A DNA stretch of 64,000 nt, from positions 620,001-684,000 of the forward strand of contig NZ_JBBHKA010000001.1 in assembly GCF_037572775.1 (NCBI RefSeq), in the 5' to 3' direction. This DNA comes from Ramlibacter sp. PS4R-6. Lineage in GTDB: Bacteria > Pseudomonadota > Gammaproteobacteria > Burkholderiales > Burkholderiaceae_C. Positions 49,295-58,463 of this stretch are shown here, piece by piece. The notes below the pieces were generated by a model. The model saw only the letters and a program-made list of their open reading frames with translations, did no database searches and was not told where the DNA came from. The position numbers and the translations under genes were made by a program. Position 1 is the first letter of the stretch. Every line of letters begins with the position of its first letter.

Positions 49295-50494
49295 ATGATC
49301 ACAGTCGCCGACATCCGGACCGCCGCCGGGCGCCTGCAAGGCCAGGTGCTCGACACGCCCTGCGTGGAATCGCGCACGATCTCCCAGATCACCGGCGCCC
49401 AGGTCTTCCTGAAATTCGAGAACCTTCAGTTCACCGCGTCCTTCAAGGAGCGCGGGGCCTGCAACAAGCTGGCGCAGCTTTCCGAAGCGGAAAGGCGCCA
49501 CGGCGTCATCGCCATGAGCGCCGGCAACCATGCGCAGGGCGTGGCCTACCACGCGCAGCGGCTGGGCTTGCGCGCGGTGATCGTCATGCCGCGCTTCACG
49601 CCGCAGGTGAAGGTGGAGCGCACGCGCAGCTTCAATGCGGAAGTGGTACTGCATGGCGACTCGCTGGACGAATCGCGCACCTACGCCCTGGAAATGGCAG
49701 GCAAGCAGCAACTGACGTTCGTCCATCCCTACGACGACGAGGCCATCGTCGCCGGGCAGGGCACGGCCGGGCTGGAGATGCTCCAGGCCGTGCCCGACCT
49801 CGACACGCTCGTCATCGCGGTGGGCGGCGGCGGCCTGATCGCCGGCATCGCGGTGGCGGCCAAGGCGATCAAGCCCTCGATCGAGATCATCGGCGTGCAG
49901 ACGCTGCGCTTTCCCAACATGTACAACGCGGTCAAGCATGCGTCGCTGCCGCAAGGCGGCAGCACCATCGCTGAAGGCATTGCGGTCGGCACGCCGGGCC
50001 GCATCACGCAGGCCATCATCGAGCAGCACGTGGATGACCTGCTGTTGGTCGACGAGGGCGACATCGAGCAGGCCATCGTGATGCTGCTGGAGATCGAGAA
50101 GACGCTGGTCGAAGGCGCCGGCGCCGCGGGGCTGGCCGCGCTGCTCAAGAACCCCGAGCGCTTCAAGGGCCGCAAGGTCGGGCTGGTGCTGGGCGGCGGC
50201 AACATCGACCCGATGCTGCTGGCGGCGATCATCGAGCGCGGCATGGTGCGCGCCGGCCGGCTGGCGCGCATCCGCGTGAGCTCGCGCGACGTGCCGGGCT
50301 CCCTCGCGCGCATCACGGCCATCGTGGCCGAAGCGGGCGCGAACATCGACGAGGTGCACCACCAGCGCGCCTTCACGCTGCTCGCCGCGCAGAACGTGGA
50401 AATCGAGCTGGTCATCCAGACGCGCGGGCGCGAGCACATCCGCAGCGTGATCGAAGCGCTGCGGGCCGGCGGCTTTTCGGCCGAGGAGCAATGA
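49295..50494 (+). CDS. ilvA: Threonine ammonia-lyase with ACT domain
   Basis: 399-residue PLP enzyme deaminating threonine to 2-oxobutyrate. Schiff-base lysine Lys51 (FTASFKERGACNK), phosphate-binding loop AVGGGGLIAGIA, and one C-terminal ACT domain (about 328-399: RIRVSSRDVPGSLARITAIVAEAGANIDEVHHQRAF). The single short ACT domain places it with the catabolic-like or dual-function group rather than long, two-ACT biosynthetic IlvA. ATG 49295 is chosen for MITVADIRTAAGR; a GACAAT hexamer ends 9 nt before and no Shine-Dalgarno is seen. The thioesterase gene overlaps its stop. Confidence 0.93.
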   Translation: MITVADIRTAAGRLQGQVLDTPCVESRTISQITGAQVFLKFENLQFTASFKERGACNKLAQLSEAERRHGVIAMSAGNHAQGVAYHAQRLGLRAVIVMPRFTPQVKVERTRSFNAEVVLHGDSLDESRTYALEMAGKQQLTFVHPYDDEAIVAGQGTAGLEMLQAVPDLDTLVIAVGGGGLIAGIAVAAKAIKPSIEIIGVQTLRFPNMYNAVKHASLPQGGSTIAEGIAVGTPGRITQAIIEQHVDDLLLVDEGDIEQAIVMLLEIEKTLVEGAGAAGLAALLKNPERFKGRKVGLVLGGGNIDPMLLAAIIERGMVRAGRLARIRVSSRDVPGSLARITAIVAEAGANIDEVHHQRAFTLLAAQNVEIELVIQTRGREHIRSVIEALRAGGFSAEEQ

Positions 50495-50898
50495 TGGACA
50501 CGAACACGCTGCAGTCGGCGCTGGCGGAGTATTTCGCGCCCTGGGTGCAGGAGCTGGGGATGAAAGTCGACGGCTTCGACGCCGGGAGCGTCACGCTGCG
50601 CATCCCCCAGAGCGATCGCCTGTCGCGCGTGGGCGGCATGCTGTGCGGCCAGGCCATGATGGCCGCGGCCGATACCGGCATGGTGTTGGCGCTCATCAAC
50701 CAGTTCGGCGAGTTCCGCCCCTGCACCACGGTGCAGATGAACACGAGCTTCCTCAAACCCCTGTCCAAGCAGGACGCGCTGGTGCAGGCGCGCGTGGTCC
50801 GCGCCGGCAAGACGATCGCCTTCGGCGAGATCGACATCCGCGGCGCCGACGACGGCAAGAGCGTCTGCCGCGCCAGCGTCACCTACGCCCTGCTTTAG
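50491..50898 (+). CDS. PaaI-type hotdog thioesterase
   Basis: 135-residue single hotdog domain: GSVTLRIPQSDRLSRVGGMLCGQAMMAAADTGMVLALINQFGE, then TTVQMNTSFLKPLSKQDALVQARVVRAGKTIAFGEIDI. The HGG of many PaaI members is replaced by VGGMLCGQ, and the acidic residue in AAADTGM is probably the general base. It would hydrolyse an acyl-CoA of unknown type. The ATG overlaps the ilvA stop (ATGATG; starts at 50491 or 50494), so the two genes are coupled. Confidence 0.88.
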   Translation: MMDTNTLQSALAEYFAPWVQELGMKVDGFDAGSVTLRIPQSDRLSRVGGMLCGQAMMAAADTGMVLALINQFGEFRPCTTVQMNTSFLKPLSKQDALVQARVVRAGKTIAFGEIDIRGADDGKSVCRASVTYALL

Positions 50899-50936
50899 AA
50901 TCGGGCCTCGCCCCGAACATCGAACGCACCGCAGCC

Positions 50937-51077
50937 ATGGCCCACCACGACACCCACGCCGAGCACGCCCCCGAAGACGCCGTCGAGGGCATCGTGCCGC
51001 TGATCCCCGTCGTGCTGCCCGTCGTCGGCGGCCTGCTGATGTTCCTGCTGGCCTTCATCGCCATCTACATGGCCTGA
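50937..51077 (+). CDS. 46-residue single-span membrane protein
   Basis: MAHHDTHAEHAPEDAVEGIV followed by one transmembrane helix (about 22-44, ending FIAIYMA). The N-terminus is rich in His and acidic residues and would be soluble. A TAGAAT hexamer (50896-50901) lies 35 nt upstream, and a strong terminator follows at 51112, so the gene has its own short transcription unit, which supports its reality. Similar tiny proteins serve as accessory subunits of terminal oxidases or other membrane complexes, but I cannot assign a partner. Confidence 0.6.
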   Translation: MAHHDTHAEHAPEDAVEGIVPLIPVVLPVVGGLLMFLLAFIAIYMA

Positions 51078-51111
51078 CGCCGCCGGCGTCGTCTCCGTTT
51101 TCCTGCTGACC

Positions 51112-51133
51112 AGCCGCCCACGGGCGGCTTTTT
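51112..51133 (+). terminator. Intrinsic terminator
   Basis: AGCCGCCC-AC-GGGCGGCT (8-bp stem) followed by TTTTT, 35 nt after the stop of the 46-residue membrane protein gene. Confidence 0.85.
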
Positions 51134-51157
51134 GCGTTGCCCGCGCCGGGCTGCAGG

Positions 51158-51188
51158 CCATGCATAAAGTCATGCAAGTTATGCATGG
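51158..51188. promoter_or_regulatory. Palindrome CCATGCATAA-N11-TTATGCATGG
   Basis: Perfect 10-bp arms. The element ATGCA occurs three times in 27 bp (51160, 51172, 51181). It is in the 339-bp gene-free stretch upstream of pckG, about 40 bp before a TAAAAT hexamer (51229-51234) that could be the pckG -10 box. A GntR-type or similar dimeric regulator is plausible; identity unknown. Confidence 0.5.
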
Positions 51189-51272
51189 AAATACCCGGAC
51201 GAGGCATGGCGGCCCCTGCCCCGCTCCCTAAAATCGGAGGCAACCAGCCGACCCGCGGACAGTGAACCACCC

Positions 51273-51395
51273 TTTCACGAAGCCTGACCGCTGCCGATCC
51301 CGCAGCCCCGCCCGTTGACTGAGCCCAAGCCCGGTTTCAAAAAGGCAGCGCTCGGCAAACCCCCGGTCCCGCAGCTCCGCCGTTTTGAAACCCGG
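51273..51395 (+). repeat. Imperfect 61-62 bp tandem duplication in the pckG leader
   Basis: Two adjacent copies (51273-51334 and 51335-51395) each begin TTTCA, contain TCCCGCAGC followed by CCG, and end in CCCGG; the third TTTC follows at 51396. Copies differ by many substitutions and a few indels. The remainder of the 51134-51416 stretch holds the palindrome at 51158, a TAAAAT hexamer and nothing else I recognise. Confidence 0.5.
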
Positions 51396-51416
51396 TTTCG
51401 AACTTAGGAGCTTTTC

Positions 51417-53270
51417 GTGAACTCTCCCGTGATGCAGGGGCTGCAATTGAACACCCCATCCTTCGTCAAGAACGCGAAATTGATCGCGTGGGTGGCCGAC
51501 ATGGCCGCCTTGTGCAAGCCCGACCGCATCCACTGGTGCGACGGCAGCCAGGAGGAATACGACCAGCTGTGCCAGAAGCTCGTCGACGCCGGCACCTTCC
51601 GCAAGCTCAACCCGGCCAAGCGCCCCGGTTCGTTCCTCGCCTGGTCCGACCCGAGCGACGTCGCGCGCGTGGAAGACCGCACCTTCATCTGCTCGCACAA
51701 GAAGGAAGACGCAGGCCCCACCAACAACTGGATGGCGCCGGCCGAGATGCGCGCCACGCTGCAGCCCCTCTTCGACGGCTGCATGCGCGGCCGCACGATG
51801 TACGTCGTGCCGTTTTCGATGGGGCCGCTCGGCTCGCCGATCGCGCACATCGGCATCGAGCTTTCGGACAGCGCCTACGTCGCGGTGAACATGCGCATCA
51901 TGACCCGCATGGGCAAGGCGGTGTACGAGGTGCTGGGCGTGGACGGCGAGTTCGTGCCCTGCGTGCACACCGTGGGCGCGCCGCTCGAGCCCGGCGAGAA
52001 GGACCAGACGAGCTGGCCCTGCAACAAGACCAAGTACATCGTCCACTACCCCGAGACGCGCGAGATCTGGTCGTACGGTTCCGGCTACGGCGGCAACGCG
52101 CTGCTGGGCAAGAAGTGCTTCGCGCTGCGCATCGCCTCCACCATGGGCCGCGACGAAGGCTGGCTGGCCGAGCACATGCTGATCCTGGGCGTGACCTCGC
52201 CCGAGGGCAAGAAGTACCACGTGGCCGCGGCGTTCCCCTCGGCCTGCGGCAAGACCAACTTCGCGATGCTGATCCCGCCCAAGGCCTTCGAAGGCTGGAA
52301 GGTCACGACCATCGGCGACGACATCGCCTGGATCAAGCCCGGCGCCGACGGCAAGCTGCGCGCCATCAATCCCGAGGCGGGCTATTTCGGCGTCGCGCCC
52401 GGCACCAACTACCAGACCAACCCCAATTGCATGGCGAGCCTGGACCGCGACGTGATCTTCACGAACGTGGCGCTCACGGATGACGGCGACGTGTGGTGGG
52501 AAGGCATGGGCGATGCGCCCGCGCACGCCATCGACTGGCAGGGCAAGGACTGGACGCCCGCGATTGCCAAGGAAACCGGCGCGAAGGCCGCGCACCCCAA
52601 TGCGCGCTTCACGGTTGCCGCGACGAACAACCCGGCGCTGGACTCCGCATGGGACGATCCCGCGGGCGTGGCGATCGATGCGTTCATCTTCGGCGGCCGC
52701 CGCGCGACGACCGTTCCGCTGATCACCGAGGCCAACAACTGGGTCGAAGGCGTGTACATGGCCGCGACGATGGGCTCGGAGACCACCGCCGCCATCATCG
52801 GCCAGCAGGGCGTGGTGCGCCGCGACCCGTTCGCGATGATCGCCTTCGCCGGCTACAACATGTCGGACTACTTCCAGCACTGGCTGGACGTGGGCCGCAG
52901 GCTCCAGGCCATGGGCGCGAAGCTGCCGCGCATCTACACCAGCAACTGGTTCCGCAAGGACGAGAACGGCAAGTTCGTGTGGCCCGGCTACGGCGAGAAC
53001 ATGCGTGTGCTCAAGTGGATGATCGACCGCATCGAAGGCCGCGCGAAGGGCAAGTCGCACGCCTTCGGCGTGAGCCCGCGCTACGAGGAGATCAACTGGA
53101 ACGGCCTGGACTTCAACGCCACGCAGTTCGACAAGGTGATCGACATCGACCGCGCCGCCTGGCAGAAAGAGCTGCAGTTGCACCAGGAGCTGTTCCAGCA
53201 GCTGGAGTACCACCTGCCGCAGGAGTTGAAGCAGACCAAGGCCGAGATCGAGAAGCGCTTCGCGGCCTGA
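51417..53270 (+). CDS. pckG: Phosphoenolpyruvate carboxykinase (GTP)
   Basis: 617 residues, GTP-dependent PEPCK for gluconeogenesis from organic and aromatic acids. P-loop with the signature cysteine in [14 protein letters not shown], metal site [28 protein letters not shown] near the middle, and [10 protein letters not shown] at the C-terminus. It starts with GTG 51417, six bases after AGGAG; an in-frame ATG at 51432 is a weaker alternative. A long leader with repeats precedes it and a bidirectional terminator follows. It supplies PEP when growing on products of the hpa pathway. Confidence 0.95.
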   Translation: MNSPVMQGLQLNTPSFVKNAKLIAWVADMAALCKPDRIHWCDGSQEEYDQLCQKLVDAGTFRKLNPAKRPGSFLAWSDPSDVARVEDRTFICSHKKEDAGPTNNWMAPAEMRATLQPLFDGCMRGRTMYVVPFSMGPLGSPIAHIGIELSDSAYVAVNMRIMTRMGKAVYEVLGVDGEFVPCVHTVGAPLEPGEKDQTSWPCNKTKYIVHYPETREIWSYGSGYGGNALLGKKCFALRIASTMGRDEGWLAEHMLILGVTSPEGKKYHVAAAFPSACGKTNFAMLIPPKAFEGWKVTTIGDDIAWIKPGADGKLRAINPEAGYFGVAPGTNYQTNPNCMASLDRDVIFTNVALTDDGDVWWEGMGDAPAHAIDWQGKDWTPAIAKETGAKAAHPNARFTVAATNNPALDSAWDDPAGVAIDAFIFGGRRATTVPLITEANNWVEGVYMAATMGSETTAAIIGQQGVVRRDPFAMIAFAGYNMSDYFQHWLDVGRRLQAMGAKLPRIYTSNWFRKDENGKFVWPGYGENMRVLKWMIDRIEGRAKGKSHAFGVSPRYEEINWNGLDFNATQFDKVIDIDRAAWQKELQLHQELFQQLEYHLPQELKQTKAEIEKRFAA

Positions 53271-53278
53271 CCGTCGCC

Positions 53279-53318
53279 CAAGGCAAAAGAGCCACCTTGC
53301 GGTGGCTCTTTTGCCTTG
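53279..53318. terminator. Bidirectional intrinsic terminator
   Basis: An 18-bp perfect stem, CAAGGCAAAAGAGCCACC paired with its complement around a TTGC loop. The T/A tracts are within the stem on both sides, so it can stop both pckG and the converging small gene ending at 53320. Confidence 0.88.
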
Positions 53319-53319
53319 T

Positions 53320-53460
53320 TCAGCGGGGTTGACGGGCGAGGCGCTTGAGGCGCCGCCGGGTGGCCAGCTGCCGCGACCACGCGTCGAGCGCGCGATGCAG
53401 CGGCGCCGGGATCCAGCGCACCGCCACCGTCACCCAGCGCGTGATCGCGAGGGCGCCCAT
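53320..53460 (-). CDS. Small basic protein, unknown
   Basis: 46 residues: MGALAITRWVTVAVRWIPAPLHRALDAW followed by an Arg-rich tail. The first half is amphipathic or weakly hydrophobic, the second strongly positive, as in membrane-peripheral peptides. It starts 11 bp after the stop of the membrane protein gene at 53472 and ends at the terminator, so it looks like the second gene of that operon. Confidence 0.55.
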   Translation of the reverse strand: MGALAITRWVTVAVRWIPAPLHRALDAWSRQLATRRRLKRLARQPR

Positions 53461-53471
53461 GGCGGCGTCTT

Positions 53472-53915
53472 TCAGTAGTACGCCTTGACGTCGCGCATGG
53501 CCGAGGCGCTCATCGCGCGGCTGATGTCGGCCATGATGCGCGCGTCCTTCAGCGCGGCTTGCCAGAACTGCTCGTCGTGGTGGCGCTGGATCGCATCCTT
53601 GCGCCAGGCTGCGTAGCCGTTGCGTACGGCGCGCGCGGCGCTGGCGGCTGGCGCGGCGAACAGCGCCAGCGCGGCGAAGGCCACGGCCCACATGACGATC
53701 CATGCGGCCAGCAGGTGGCCTTCGGTCCAGGTGTCGACCACCTGGTTGGCAACCACGAGCAGGGCCGAGACGATCGCGGCGAGCAGCAGGCTGGCCGTGG
53801 CGCGGGTGCCGTCGAAGGCGCGGGCGAAGGCCTTGAAGCCGTCGGCGACGCGGGCGGCGCGTTCGACACCGGGGTGGCGGGTCGGGTAGTTGGTGTGGGC
53901 GAAACTGGTGGTCAT
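53472..53915 (-). CDS. Two-helix membrane protein, unknown
   Basis: 147 residues. Soluble N-terminus (MTTSFAHTNYPTRHPGVERAARV), two membrane helices at about 40-58 and 68-90 (ATASLLLAAIVSALLVVANQV and AAWIVMWAVAFAALALFAAP), then a charged helical C-terminus with RKDAIQRHHDEQFWQAALKDARIMADISRAMS. A strong AAGGAGG precedes ATG 53915, which I prefer over the longer frame. Divergent from a LysR gene, which could regulate it. I do not recognise the family. Confidence 0.75.
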   Translation of the reverse strand: MTTSFAHTNYPTRHPGVERAARVADGFKAFARAFDGTRATASLLLAAIVSALLVVANQVVDTWTEGHLLAAWIVMWAVAFAALALFAAPAASAARAVRNGYAAWRKDAIQRHHDEQFWQAALKDARIMADISRAMSASAMRDVKAYY

Positions 53916-53963
53916 CTCTTTCCTCCTTGTGAGAGCCCGCCCTTTGGCGGGTGATGCAATACT

Positions 53964-54015
53964 AGGGTCAACCCTGATATATTTCCAATTTAGATTGGTG
54001 ATGTGAACCATTCAC
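53964..54015. promoter_or_regulatory. Cluster of small dyads, divergent LysR region
   Basis: Three perfect dyads follow one another in 52 AT-rich bases: AGGGT-CA-ACCCT (53964-53975), CCAAT-TTAG-ATTGG (53985-53998) and GTGAA-CCA-TTCAC (54003-54015). They separate the membrane protein gene (start 53915) from the LysR gene (start 54023) and are candidate LysR sites. Confidence 0.45.
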
Positions 54016-54022
54016 AAAACGT

Positions 54023-54985
54023 ATGAGGCCCGCCAATTTCCGCAACCTCGACCTGAACCTGCTGCGGGTCTTCGACCAGGTGATGGCCGAGCGCAACCTG
54101 ACGCGGGCGGCGCGCAACCTGGCGATGACCCAGCCGGCCGTGAGCAACGCGCTCAGCCGCCTGCGCGAACAGCTGGGGGACCAGCTGGTGACCCGCAGCG
54201 GCTACGGCGTCGAACCGACGCCGCGCGCGCTCGCGCTGTGGCCGTCGATCGCCGACGCGCTGCGCCAGCTGGAGGCGTCGATCACCCCGGGCGACTTCGT
54301 CGCCTCCGAGGCGAACAACACCTTCGTGCTGGCGATGGCGGACGCCACCGGCGCGGAGCTGATGCCGGGCATGGTGGAGATCATCGAGCGCGACGCGCCG
54401 GGCGTCACCGTGCGCGTGCTGCCCCTGACCACGCGCGACCCGCGGCGCCTGCTGGACGAAGGCCAGATCGACCTGGCCGTGGGCTTCTTCCCGGCCGTGC
54501 TGGCCGACCTGACCGCGCAGGCGCAGCAGGGCGGCATGGCGGCGTTCGACCACCAGCGCCTGTACGACGGCCGCTACGTGTGCGTGATGCGCGAAGGGCA
54601 CCCGCTCGCGCGCGGGCCGCTCACGCTCAAGCGCTACTGCGCGGCGCACCACCTGCTGGTGAGCTTCTCGGGCCGGCCTTTCGGCTTCGTCGACGAGGCG
54701 CTGGCGTCTCTGGGCCTCAAGCGCCGCGTGGTGCTGACGGTCAACCAGTTCTTCACCGCGGGGCGGGTGGTGTCCACCTCGGACCTGCTCACGGTGCTTC
54801 CAAGCCACTTCGTGCGCGTGACCGGCATCGCCGACCAGCTCGTGCTGCGCGAGCTGCCGTTCGAGGTGCCGCCGGTGCACGTCGACGCGCTGTGGCACCG
54901 CCGCGCGAGCCAGCGCAGCGACCACGCGTGGCTGCGGCTGGCGATCGCCGCGTCGGCGCAGAAGGCTTTCGGTAAACCGGGCTGA
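54023..54985 (+). CDS. LysR-family regulator (NodD/PnbR-like subgroup)
   Basis: 320 residues. The HTH domain begins FRNLDLNLLRVFDQVMAERNLTRAARNLAMTQPAVSNALSRLREQLGD, typical of the group that includes NodD- and nitroaromatic-type regulators. The effector domain has FVLAMADATGAELMPGMVEII and IDLAVGFFPAVL. It is divergent from the two-helix membrane protein gene and lies 16 bp before the PAS-kinase gene, so it could also influence that. Effector unknown. Confidence 0.9.
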   Translation: MRPANFRNLDLNLLRVFDQVMAERNLTRAARNLAMTQPAVSNALSRLREQLGDQLVTRSGYGVEPTPRALALWPSIADALRQLEASITPGDFVASEANNTFVLAMADATGAELMPGMVEIIERDAPGVTVRVLPLTTRDPRRLLDEGQIDLAVGFFPAVLADLTAQAQQGGMAAFDHQRLYDGRYVCVMREGHPLARGPLTLKRYCAAHHLLVSFSGRPFGFVDEALASLGLKRRVVLTVNQFFTAGRVVSTSDLLTVLPSHFVRVTGIADQLVLRELPFEVPPVHVDALWHRRASQRSDHAWLRLAIAASAQKAFGKPG

Positions 54986-55001
54986 TGGCTATGCTCGGCG
55001 C

Positions 55002-56924
55002 ATGAGCCCAGCCGCCGCCATCGCCACCATTCCCCCCGGGGAGTGGCTCGCGCAGATGGCGCAGGCGATCGAGGAAATGCTGTGGGTGCGCGACACGCGC
55101 ACCGGCCACATCGTCTACGCCAATCCCGCGTTCGAGCGCTTCTGGGGCGCGCGCGCGGCGGCCGACACGCTCATGGCCTACGTGGCGCCCGCCGACCGCG
55201 AGCGGCTGCAGCGCGCCCGCGAGTCGCTCCTGGACACGCCTTACGTGGAGGACTACCAGGTGAACCTGCCGGCGTCGGGCATCCTGCCGGCGCGCACCGC
55301 GCGCCTGCGCGAGCGCGCCTTCCGCACGCGCGCGGCCACCGGCGAGGACTGGATCACCTACATCGCGCGCGACGTCTCCTGGCAGTTCGACACCACCGCG
55401 CAGCTGCGCGCCGAGATGTCGCGCCGCGCCGATGCCGAGCGCAACCTGAGCGACGCCACGCAGCGCCTGGAGGCCCTGATCGCCACCGCCAACGACGCGG
55501 TGATCACGATCGACGAGGCCAGCAACATCGTCGACTGGAACGCCTCCGCCGAGCGCATCTTCGGCTGGCGCCGCGCGGAGGTGCTGGGGCGCGACCTGGC
55601 GCACGTGATCATCCCGCCGGCGCACCGCGCGCAGCACATGGCCGGCATCCAGAACTACCTGCAGGGCGGCGAAGGGCGCATCTTCAACCGGCGCGTGGAG
55701 ACCACCGCGCTGCGCCGCAACGGCGAGGAGTTCGACGCGGAGCTGTCGGTGTGGCCGGTGCGCACCGACGACGGCTGCACCTTCAGCTCCTTCATCCGCG
55801 ACATCTCGCGGCGCAAGGGCGCCGAGCGGGCGCTGGCCGAGTCGGAGGCGAAGTACCGCAAGGTGGTGGAGAACGTGAACGAGGGCATCCTCGTCACCGC
55901 CGCCGGCAAGATCCTCTATGCCAACCCGAAGGCGTTGGCGCTGTCGGGCACCGACGAGGCGACGGCGCTCACCCGCCCGTTCATCGAGTACATCCATCCC
56001 GACGACCGCGAGCTGGTTGCCAACAACCACATCCGCCGCCTGCGCGGCGAGAACGTCGAGAGCCGCTACCAGTTCCGCGTGATCCACCGCAGCGGCGAGG
56101 TGCGCTGGCTGGAGACGAGCGGCGTCGTGATCGAGTGGCAGAACGCGCCGGCCACGCTGAACTTCCTGAGCGACGTGACCGAGCGCAGGCTCATCGAGCA
56201 GGAGATGCAGGCCGCGCTGGAGCGCGAGCGCCAGCTGTCGGAGCTGAAGTCGCGCTTCGTCGCCGTCGCCTCGCACGAGTTCCGCACGCCGCTGGCCGCG
56301 ATCCTGTCGTCCATCGAGCTGCTCGACGACTACGGCGCGCGCCTGCCCGACGGCGAGCGCAAGGAGGTCGTGGGCCTGGTCAAGGCCGCGGTGGCGCGCA
56401 TGAACAAGATGATCGAGCAGGTGCTGATGACCGCGCGCATGGAGTCCGGGCGCTTCGCCTTCGAGCCGCAGCCGCGCAGCATCCCCGACCTGCTGGTGCA
56501 GGTGGTGGCCGAGATGGACCAGGCCCACACGCAGGCCGCGCGCATCTCCGTGCGCTGCGACGGCATGGACGCGCCGCGCCTGGTGGACGCCAAGCTGCTC
56601 GGCCACATCCTGGTGAACCTGCTGGGCAACGCGCTGAAGTACTCGCCGCCCGACAGCGCCGTGACCTGCAGCGCCAGCGCCGAAGGCGAGCGCCTGCGCT
56701 TCCGCGTGACCGACCAGGGCATCGGCATCCCCGCGGCGGACCTGCCGCTCCTGTTCGAGAGCTTCCACCGCGGCACCAACGTCGGCAACATCCAGGGCAC
56801 CGGCATCGGCCTGCACATCGTCAAGCAGTGCGTGGAGTTGCACCGCGGCACCATCGAGGTCGACAGCGACGTCGGCCGCGGCGCCACCTTCCACGTCGAC
56901 GTGCACGCGCCGGTGGCGAACTGA
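55002..56924 (+). CDS. Soluble PAS-PAS-PAS sensor histidine kinase
   Basis: 640 residues with no membrane segment. PAS domains at about 20-125 (IEEMLWVRDTRTGHIVYANPAFERFWG), 155-270 (LIATANDAVITIDEASNIVDWNASAERIFGW) and 282-395 (VVENVNEGILVTAAGKILYANPKAL). Then HisKA with His425 in VAVASHEFRTPLAAI and an ATPase domain with LLGNALKYSPPDS, TDQGIGIP and GTGIGLHIVK. Cytosolic PAS sensing suggests redox, oxygen or a small ligand; no haem or flavin residue can be proven by eye. The cognate regulator follows after one base. Confidence 0.92.
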   Translation: MSPAAAIATIPPGEWLAQMAQAIEEMLWVRDTRTGHIVYANPAFERFWGARAAADTLMAYVAPADRERLQRARESLLDTPYVEDYQVNLPASGILPARTARLRERAFRTRAATGEDWITYIARDVSWQFDTTAQLRAEMSRRADAERNLSDATQRLEALIATANDAVITIDEASNIVDWNASAERIFGWRRAEVLGRDLAHVIIPPAHRAQHMAGIQNYLQGGEGRIFNRRVETTALRRNGEEFDAELSVWPVRTDDGCTFSSFIRDISRRKGAERALAESEAKYRKVVENVNEGILVTAAGKILYANPKALALSGTDEATALTRPFIEYIHPDDRELVANNHIRRLRGENVESRYQFRVIHRSGEVRWLETSGVVIEWQNAPATLNFLSDVTERRLIEQEMQAALERERQLSELKSRFVAVASHEFRTPLAAILSSIELLDDYGARLPDGERKEVVGLVKAAVARMNKMIEQVLMTARMESGRFAFEPQPRSIPDLLVQVVAEMDQAHTQAARISVRCDGMDAPRLVDAKLLGHILVNLLGNALKYSPPDSAVTCSASAEGERLRFRVTDQGIGIPAADLPLLFESFHRGTNVGNIQGTGIGLHIVKQCVELHRGTIEVDSDVGRGATFHVDVHAPVAN

Positions 56925-56925
56925 C

Positions 56926-58284
<1,359 letters not shown>

Positions 58285-58285
58285 C

Positions 58286-58303
58286 TGTCGGGATTCGCCG
58301 ACA
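58286..58303. promoter_or_regulatory. Enhancer copy 1, TGTCGG-N6-CCGACA
   Basis: Palindrome with 6-bp arms, starting just behind the response regulator stop codon and centred about 145 bp before the predicted globin transcript start. Together with copy 2 it also makes a 19-bp inverted repeat with one mismatch. Confidence 0.65.
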
Positions 58304-58343
58304 CGCGTCCTTGCCCCTGAAAGACGCAGGCGCCCGCGGAAGG

Positions 58344-58361
58344 TGTCGGCGCATCCCGACA
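58344..58361. promoter_or_regulatory. Enhancer copy 2, TGTCGG-N6-CCGACA
   Basis: Second copy of the palindrome, 58 bp centre to centre from copy 1 and about 87 bp before the predicted globin transcript start. Paired dyads at this distance are the normal set-up for binding of sigma-54 activators. Confidence 0.65.
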
Positions 58362-58382
58362 AGCGCGCCCGCGCCGCGCGCG

Positions 58383-58395
58383 CAAGTCCTTGATT
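58383..58395 (-). promoter_or_regulatory. IHF site between enhancers and promoter
   Basis: On the minus strand AATCAA-GGAC-TTG matches the IHF consensus WATCAA-N4-TTR at every defined position. It lies between the enhancer copies and the -24/-12 element, where IHF bending helps activator contact. Confidence 0.6.
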
Positions 58396-58412
58396 TCACT
58401 GGGGCGCACTTC

Positions 58413-58428
58413 TGGCACGGAACTTGGA
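58413..58428 (+). promoter_or_regulatory. Sigma-54 promoter of the globin gene
   Basis: TGGCACG-GAAC-TTGGA matches TGGCACG-N4-TTGCA except that the invariant -12 GC reads GG. It predicts a start near 58439-58440, 24 nt before the globin ATG and upstream of its AAGGAGG. Confidence 0.6.
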
Positions 58429-58463
58429 AACGCATGCAGCACTTTCCAAGGAGGCACCTCGCC

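Noticed and set aside
49166..50491. N-terminal extension of the double-AAA ATPase antisense to ilvA
   Set aside because: The open frame continues, but the extension is a mirror of ilvA codons, and a strong GGAGG with ATG at 49165 marks the real start.
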